DNA from: an uncultured Prevotella sp.
GTDB taxonomy: Bacteria; Bacteroidota; Bacteroidia; Bacteroidales; Bacteroidaceae
Assembly (NCBI GenBank): GCA_945875635.1
Contig: CAMCLD010000009.1
Coordinates: 1-64,000 of the forward strand
Direction of reading: 5' to 3'
Length of the DNA stretch: 64,000 bases
Position numbers and translations under genes: made by a program. This document shows positions 60,772-64,000 of the stretch, piece after piece (position 1 is the first letter of the stretch; every line of letters begins with the position of its first letter). The notes under the pieces were generated by a model. It did not search any database. It was given only the letters and a program-made list of their open reading frames with translations, and had not been told where the DNA came from.

Positions 60772-61470
60772 ATGGATTACGAGGAACGTTATCACCGGCA
60801 GCTGATTCTACCAGAGATAGGCGTTGAGGGACAAGAGAAACTTTCCAAAGCAAAGGTGCTGATAGTTGGCGTAGGGGGATTAGGCTCTCCTATCGCCATC
60901 TATCTGGCAGGTGCAGGAATAGGCACAATAGGATTGATTGACGATGATGTGGTTAGCGTGACAAATCTTCAGAGACAGGTGCTCTACAGTGAGGAAGAGG
61001 TGGGACTGTCGAAAGCTCTACATGCAAAGAAGCGATTGCTTTCGCTGAACTCTTCCATTACGGTAAACGCATATCCTTTTAGACTTAAGGAAGAGAATGC
61101 AAGGGAGATTATTCAGGAATACGATATCATCGTTGACGGAACTGATAACTTCCTGGTAAGATTCCTTATCAGTGATGTCTGCAAAGAGTTGGGGAAGACA
61201 TACGTCTATGGTGCAATATGCGGATTGGAAGGACAGGTAGCGGTATTATGCAAGGGAAATGCCACATACCGCACTTTATTCCCTGACGAAAAGGAAACTC
61301 TCGCAATGCCTCACCCAGGGAAGCAGGTTGTTGGTGTAACACCTGCTGTTATTGGTAGTGTGGAGGCTTCACAGGTGATCATGCTGATTTGTGGCTACGG
61401 TGAACCTCTCATTGACCGCCTTTGGTCTATTGACCTGAGAACCATGCAGAGTTTTATGATAAATATATAA
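60772..61470 (+). CDS. thiF: ThiF-type adenylyltransferase without zinc cysteines
   Basis: Adenylates ThiS as the first step of sulfur loading. The 232 residues begin with YEERYHRQLILPEIGVEGQE and the ATP-binding LIVGVGGLGSPIAIYLAGAG. DDDVVSVTNLQRQVLY, DGTDNFLVRFLI and HPGKQVVGVTPAVIGSVEAS are all typical of the E1-like family. The CXXC pairs that bind zinc in E. coli ThiF and MoeB are missing: the CYRC position reads TYRTLFP and the C-terminal pair is not seen. The gene context makes ThiF the best call; MoeB or HesA relatives are the alternatives. Confidence 0.88.
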   Translation: MDYEERYHRQLILPEIGVEGQEKLSKAKVLIVGVGGLGSPIAIYLAGAGIGTIGLIDDDVVSVTNLQRQVLYSEEEVGLSKALHAKKRLLSLNSSITVNAYPFRLKEENAREIIQEYDIIVDGTDNFLVRFLISDVCKELGKTYVYGAICGLEGQVAVLCKGNATYRTLFPDEKETLAMPHPGKQVVGVTPAVIGSVEASQVIMLICGYGEPLIDRLWSIDLRTMQSFMINI

Positions 61471-61543
61471 GCAGTGATAAAGATTTATTAACCTGCATAA
61501 ACATAACAAAAAAACTGGGAGGAAATGGTCTCCCTTACAGAAA

Positions 61544-62671
61544 ATGTTTTCAGAAGAATTATTAAAAATCAGTTGGGACGAGACAACAGAACGCATAGCT
61601 GGCATGACAGACAATGATGTAAGGCGCGCATTGTCTAAACAACATTGCGATGTCTATGATTTCATGGCATTAATATCTCCTGCTGCAGAACCATATCTTG
61701 AACATATGGCGAGGCTTTCAAGAAAATATACAGAGGAGCGTTTCGGAAGGACAATGTCTATGTTCATTCCCTTGTACATTACAAACTCTTGCTCCAACTC
61801 ATGCGTTTATTGTGGCTTTCATCGTTCAAACCCAATGCCACGCACAATACTCACGTCCGAGCAGATAGAGGATGAGTACAAGGCTATCAAGAAACTTGCT
61901 CCTTTCGAGAATATACTACTCGTAACAGGAGAGAATCCCGCAAAAGCCGGTGTTCCATACCTTGCCAAAGCTATAGAAATTGCCAAGAGATATTTCTCTA
62001 ACATAAAGATTGAGGTCATGCCGCTCAAGGCGGAGGAATATCAAGAGTTGACCAAACATGGACTAAACGGTGTTATATGTTTTCAGGAAACATACCATCG
62101 TGAGAACTACAAGACCTACCATCCGGCTGGTATGAAGTCAAATTTCGAATGGAGACTCAATGGCTTTGACAGAATGGGACAGGCTGGAGTGCATTCAATA
62201 GGAATGGGTGCCTTGCTGGGACTTGAGAAAGAATGGCGCACCGATGTTGTCATGATGGCATACCATCTTCGTTATCTCCAGAAACACTACTGGAGAACAA
62301 AATATTCTGTCAATTTCCCGCGTATGCGACCTGCACAGAACGAAGGCTTCCAACCCAACTGTTTCGTTACAGACAGACAATTGGCACAGGTAACCTTTGC
62401 CATGCGCATCTTTGACCATGATGTTGACATATCATATAGTACGAGGGAGCCACAGTTCATCAGAGACAATATGTGTACACTCGGTGTCACGACAATGTCA
62501 GCCGAGTCGAAAGTCAATCCCGGAGGATACCATACATATCCACAAGCTCTTGAGCAGTTTACTGTGTCAGACAACCGTACCGCCAAGGAAATAGACATTC
62601 GTCTAAGACAATTGGGAAGGGAACCTGTATGGAAAGACTGGGATGCTTCGTTTGACATGTTCAAGATATGA
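61544..62671 (+). CDS. thiH: 2-iminoacetate synthase (tyrosine lyase) ThiH
   Basis: Radical-SAM enzyme that splits tyrosine to p-cresol and dehydroglycine, the nitrogen source for the thiazole in anaerobes. The 375 residues have the cluster motif CSNSCVYCGF (CXXXCXXC) with preceding MFIPLYITNS and FENILLVTGENPAKAG, and a C-terminal VNFPRMRPAQNEGF. The aerobic alternative ThiO is not present, which fits an anaerobe. It overlaps the next gene by 4 bp. Confidence 0.96.
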   Translation: MFSEELLKISWDETTERIAGMTDNDVRRALSKQHCDVYDFMALISPAAEPYLEHMARLSRKYTEERFGRTMSMFIPLYITNSCSNSCVYCGFHRSNPMPRTILTSEQIEDEYKAIKKLAPFENILLVTGENPAKAGVPYLAKAIEIAKRYFSNIKIEVMPLKAEEYQELTKHGLNGVICFQETYHRENYKTYHPAGMKSNFEWRLNGFDRMGQAGVHSIGMGALLGLEKEWRTDVVMMAYHLRYLQKHYWRTKYSVNFPRMRPAQNEGFQPNCFVTDRQLAQVTFAMRIFDHDVDISYSTREPQFIRDNMCTLGVTTMSAESKVNPGGYHTYPQALEQFTVSDNRTAKEIDIRLRQLGREPVWKDWDASFDMFKI

Positions 62672-63210
62672 TGTTCAGAACGATAGTGATTACAAAGCCC
62701 ACATTCTTTGACGGTGAAGCTGACATGATAGTCTGGCTTCTCCGTCAAGGCAAGGCAGACATTCTGCATGTCAGGAAACCATCTGCAAGCGAGAAAGAAT
62801 ACGAAGACTTGTTGAAGTTAATACCTTCAATATGGCATTCAAGTCTTGTGATACACGACCATTTCGACCTCGCTGCTCGCTACGGACTTTATGGCGTGCA
62901 TCTTAACTCACGCAACCCCAATCCGCCAGTTGGATGGTCAGGCTGCATAAGCAGAAGTTGCCATTCCTTTGAGGAAATAATGGAATGGAAAGAACGATGT
63001 GATTATGTCTCCCTCTCTCCCATATTCGATTCCATATCAAAACAGGGATATATGTCTGCTTTCACCGGCAACGACATAGCTGATGCGTCAAGGAAAGGCA
63101 TCATCGACGGGAAAGTATATGCACTTGGTGGGGTTACTTACAAACGCATAGAAACAGTAAAGTCCATGGGATTCGGTGGAGCGATGATTCTTGGTGACGC
63201 ATGGAAATGA
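62668..63210 (+). CDS. ThiE/TenI-like protein
   Basis: Second TIM barrel of the thiamine-phosphate synthase superfamily, 180 residues. Motifs are RTIVITKPTFFDGEADMI, ILHVRKPSAS, LVIHDHFDLAARYGLYGVHL, SRSCHSFEEI, SLSPIFDSISKQGY and VYALGGVTYKRI. QLRXK of ThiE is replaced by HVRKP and the second phosphate loop differs from the first paralogue. TenI, a thiazole tautomerase, is the likeliest alternative. ATGATG at 62668 offers two starts; the first overlaps thiH. Confidence 0.7.
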   Translation: MMFRTIVITKPTFFDGEADMIVWLLRQGKADILHVRKPSASEKEYEDLLKLIPSIWHSSLVIHDHFDLAARYGLYGVHLNSRNPNPPVGWSGCISRSCHSFEEIMEWKERCDYVSLSPIFDSISKQGYMSAFTGNDIADASRKGIIDGKVYALGGVTYKRIETVKSMGFGGAMILGDAWK

Positions 63211-63217
63211 CATTATT

Positions 63218-63991
63218 ATGAAGACAGTACTTACCATAGCAGGAAGCGACACCTGTGCCGGAGCAGGAATACAGCAGGACTTGAAAACCATATCAGCACT
63301 CAACCATTACGCAGTGACAGTGACAACGGCATTGACAGCACAGAACACACGTGGTGTCCAGAAGATTATGCGTGTACCTGATGACATGCTTTGCGCACAG
63401 CTTGAATCTGTATTGTCCGATATCAGAATAGATGCTGCAAAGACTGGAATGATTCCAGATGAAGACTCGGCAAGAATTATCGTCTCTTTTCTGAAAAATC
63501 TTCGAGTTCCTATAGTATGCGACCCAGTAATGATATCAACTAGCGGTACACAATTAATGTCAGATTGCTGCATTGATTACATAAAGAGTGAGCTTTTTCC
63601 TCTTTGCACGCTTGTAACGCCAAACATCCCTGAGGCAAAGCGACTCTCAGAATCCACAAACGCCGAAGACATAGAAAGGGTAGGGCACAGCCTTTCCTGT
63701 CAACACAATACAGCCTTTCTATTGAAAGGAGGACACAGCAAAGGTAGCGTAATGAAGGATATGCTGTTCACTCCTGATGGCAGCTCCTATTCCTTTTCTT
63801 CTCCCAGGATAACGACATCAAACCTTCACGGAACAGGTTGCACCCTGTCTTCTGCCATCGCCACATTTCTTGCAGAGGGACAACCGTTGCCTCAAGCTGT
63901 TGAATGTGCCAAATCTTTTATTGACAGAGCCATATTCAAAGGCAAAGAGTTGCACATAGGAAAAGGAAACGGTCCGCTATGGCCATTCTGA
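63218..63991 (+). CDS. thiD: Hydroxymethylpyrimidine (phosphate) kinase
   Basis: Phosphorylates HMP and HMP phosphate to the pyrophosphate used by ThiE. From ATG 63218 the 257 residues start MKTVLTIAGSDTCAGAGIQQ plus DLKTIS and contain CDPVMISTSGTQL, TPNIPEAKRL and the ribokinase-fold anion hole LHGTGCTLSSAIATFLAEG. The longer frame to 63191 adds nine non-conserved residues. It is the last gene seen in the thi operon; any further genes lie beyond the window. Confidence 0.95.
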   Translation: MKTVLTIAGSDTCAGAGIQQDLKTISALNHYAVTVTTALTAQNTRGVQKIMRVPDDMLCAQLESVLSDIRIDAAKTGMIPDEDSARIIVSFLKNLRVPIVCDPVMISTSGTQLMSDCCIDYIKSELFPLCTLVTPNIPEAKRLSESTNAEDIERVGHSLSCQHNTAFLLKGGHSKGSVMKDMLFTPDGSSYSFSSPRITTSNLHGTGCTLSSAIATFLAEGQPLPQAVECAKSFIDRAIFKGKELHIGKGNGPLWPF

Positions 63992-64000
63992 ATATACATC

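Overview
The window reads as a chromosomal segment of a Bacteroidales bacterium, most likely Prevotellaceae (Prevotella/Segatella type). The reasons are: at least five promoters with the Bacteroidetes form TTTG-N20-TANNTTTG, very few Shine-Dalgarno sequences, a Bacteroidetes-style ATP synthase operon (beta, epsilon, AtpI-like, a, c, b, delta, alpha, gamma), a short epsilon subunit, a GT3-type glycogen synthase beside a short alpha-glucan phosphorylase, and a Rho factor with a long N-terminal insertion. The content is mostly core metabolism. I see no tRNA, rRNA, CRISPR array, prophage or intact insertion sequence, and no dedicated defence or conflict system.

Layout. 0-9 kb: pfkA, then the complete F1Fo ATP synthase operon. 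9.3-10 kb: ribosomal proteins L27 and L21 on the minus strand. 10-16 kb: a small surface-polysaccharide locus with four glycosyltransferases and a flippase; two of the glycosyltransferase genes lie between inverted copies of a roughly 110-bp sequence. 16.2-16.5 kb: a free-standing structured RNA with its own promoter and terminator, a 6S RNA candidate. 16.7-27 kb: ribE, two ABC-F ATPases around the GTPase engB, rho, a FAD-dependent oxidoreductase, then thyA and folA on the minus strand. 27-36 kb: a Fur-family regulator, purA, hisS, an SGNH esterase carrying a truncated pectinesterase-like tail, and glycogen synthase plus phosphorylase. 36-43 kb: a lipoprotein, a class II (B12) ribonucleotide reductase, folB, a cell-wall amidase and an MCE protein. 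43-48 kb: dnaA and aspS, with two deletion remnants of one insertion sequence on either side of dnaA. 48-56 kb: two small winged-helix proteins, xylB-xylA, and manC-gmd-fcl (GDP-mannose to GDP-fucose), then a YitT-family membrane protein. 56.8-64 kb: a TPP riboswitch with an intrinsic terminator, followed by thiS-thiE-thiG-thiC-thiF-thiH-thiE/tenI-like-thiD.

The spacers carry the least ordinary content. A 150-190 bp sequence with inverted ends (AAGTTTCGCA / TGCGAAACTT) and an inner GCATGTC-GACATGC hairpin recurs in at least six near-complete and several partial copies between genes. Both insertion-sequence remnants sit at the AT-rich edge of such copies and are flanked by the same AATAA duplication. 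A five-copy 22-bp tandem repeat lies between the ATP synthase operon and rpmA.

Functional calls rest on protein motifs and family knowledge read by eye. RNA structures are hand-paired. Start codons were moved downstream of the longest frame wherever the conserved N-terminus demanded it.
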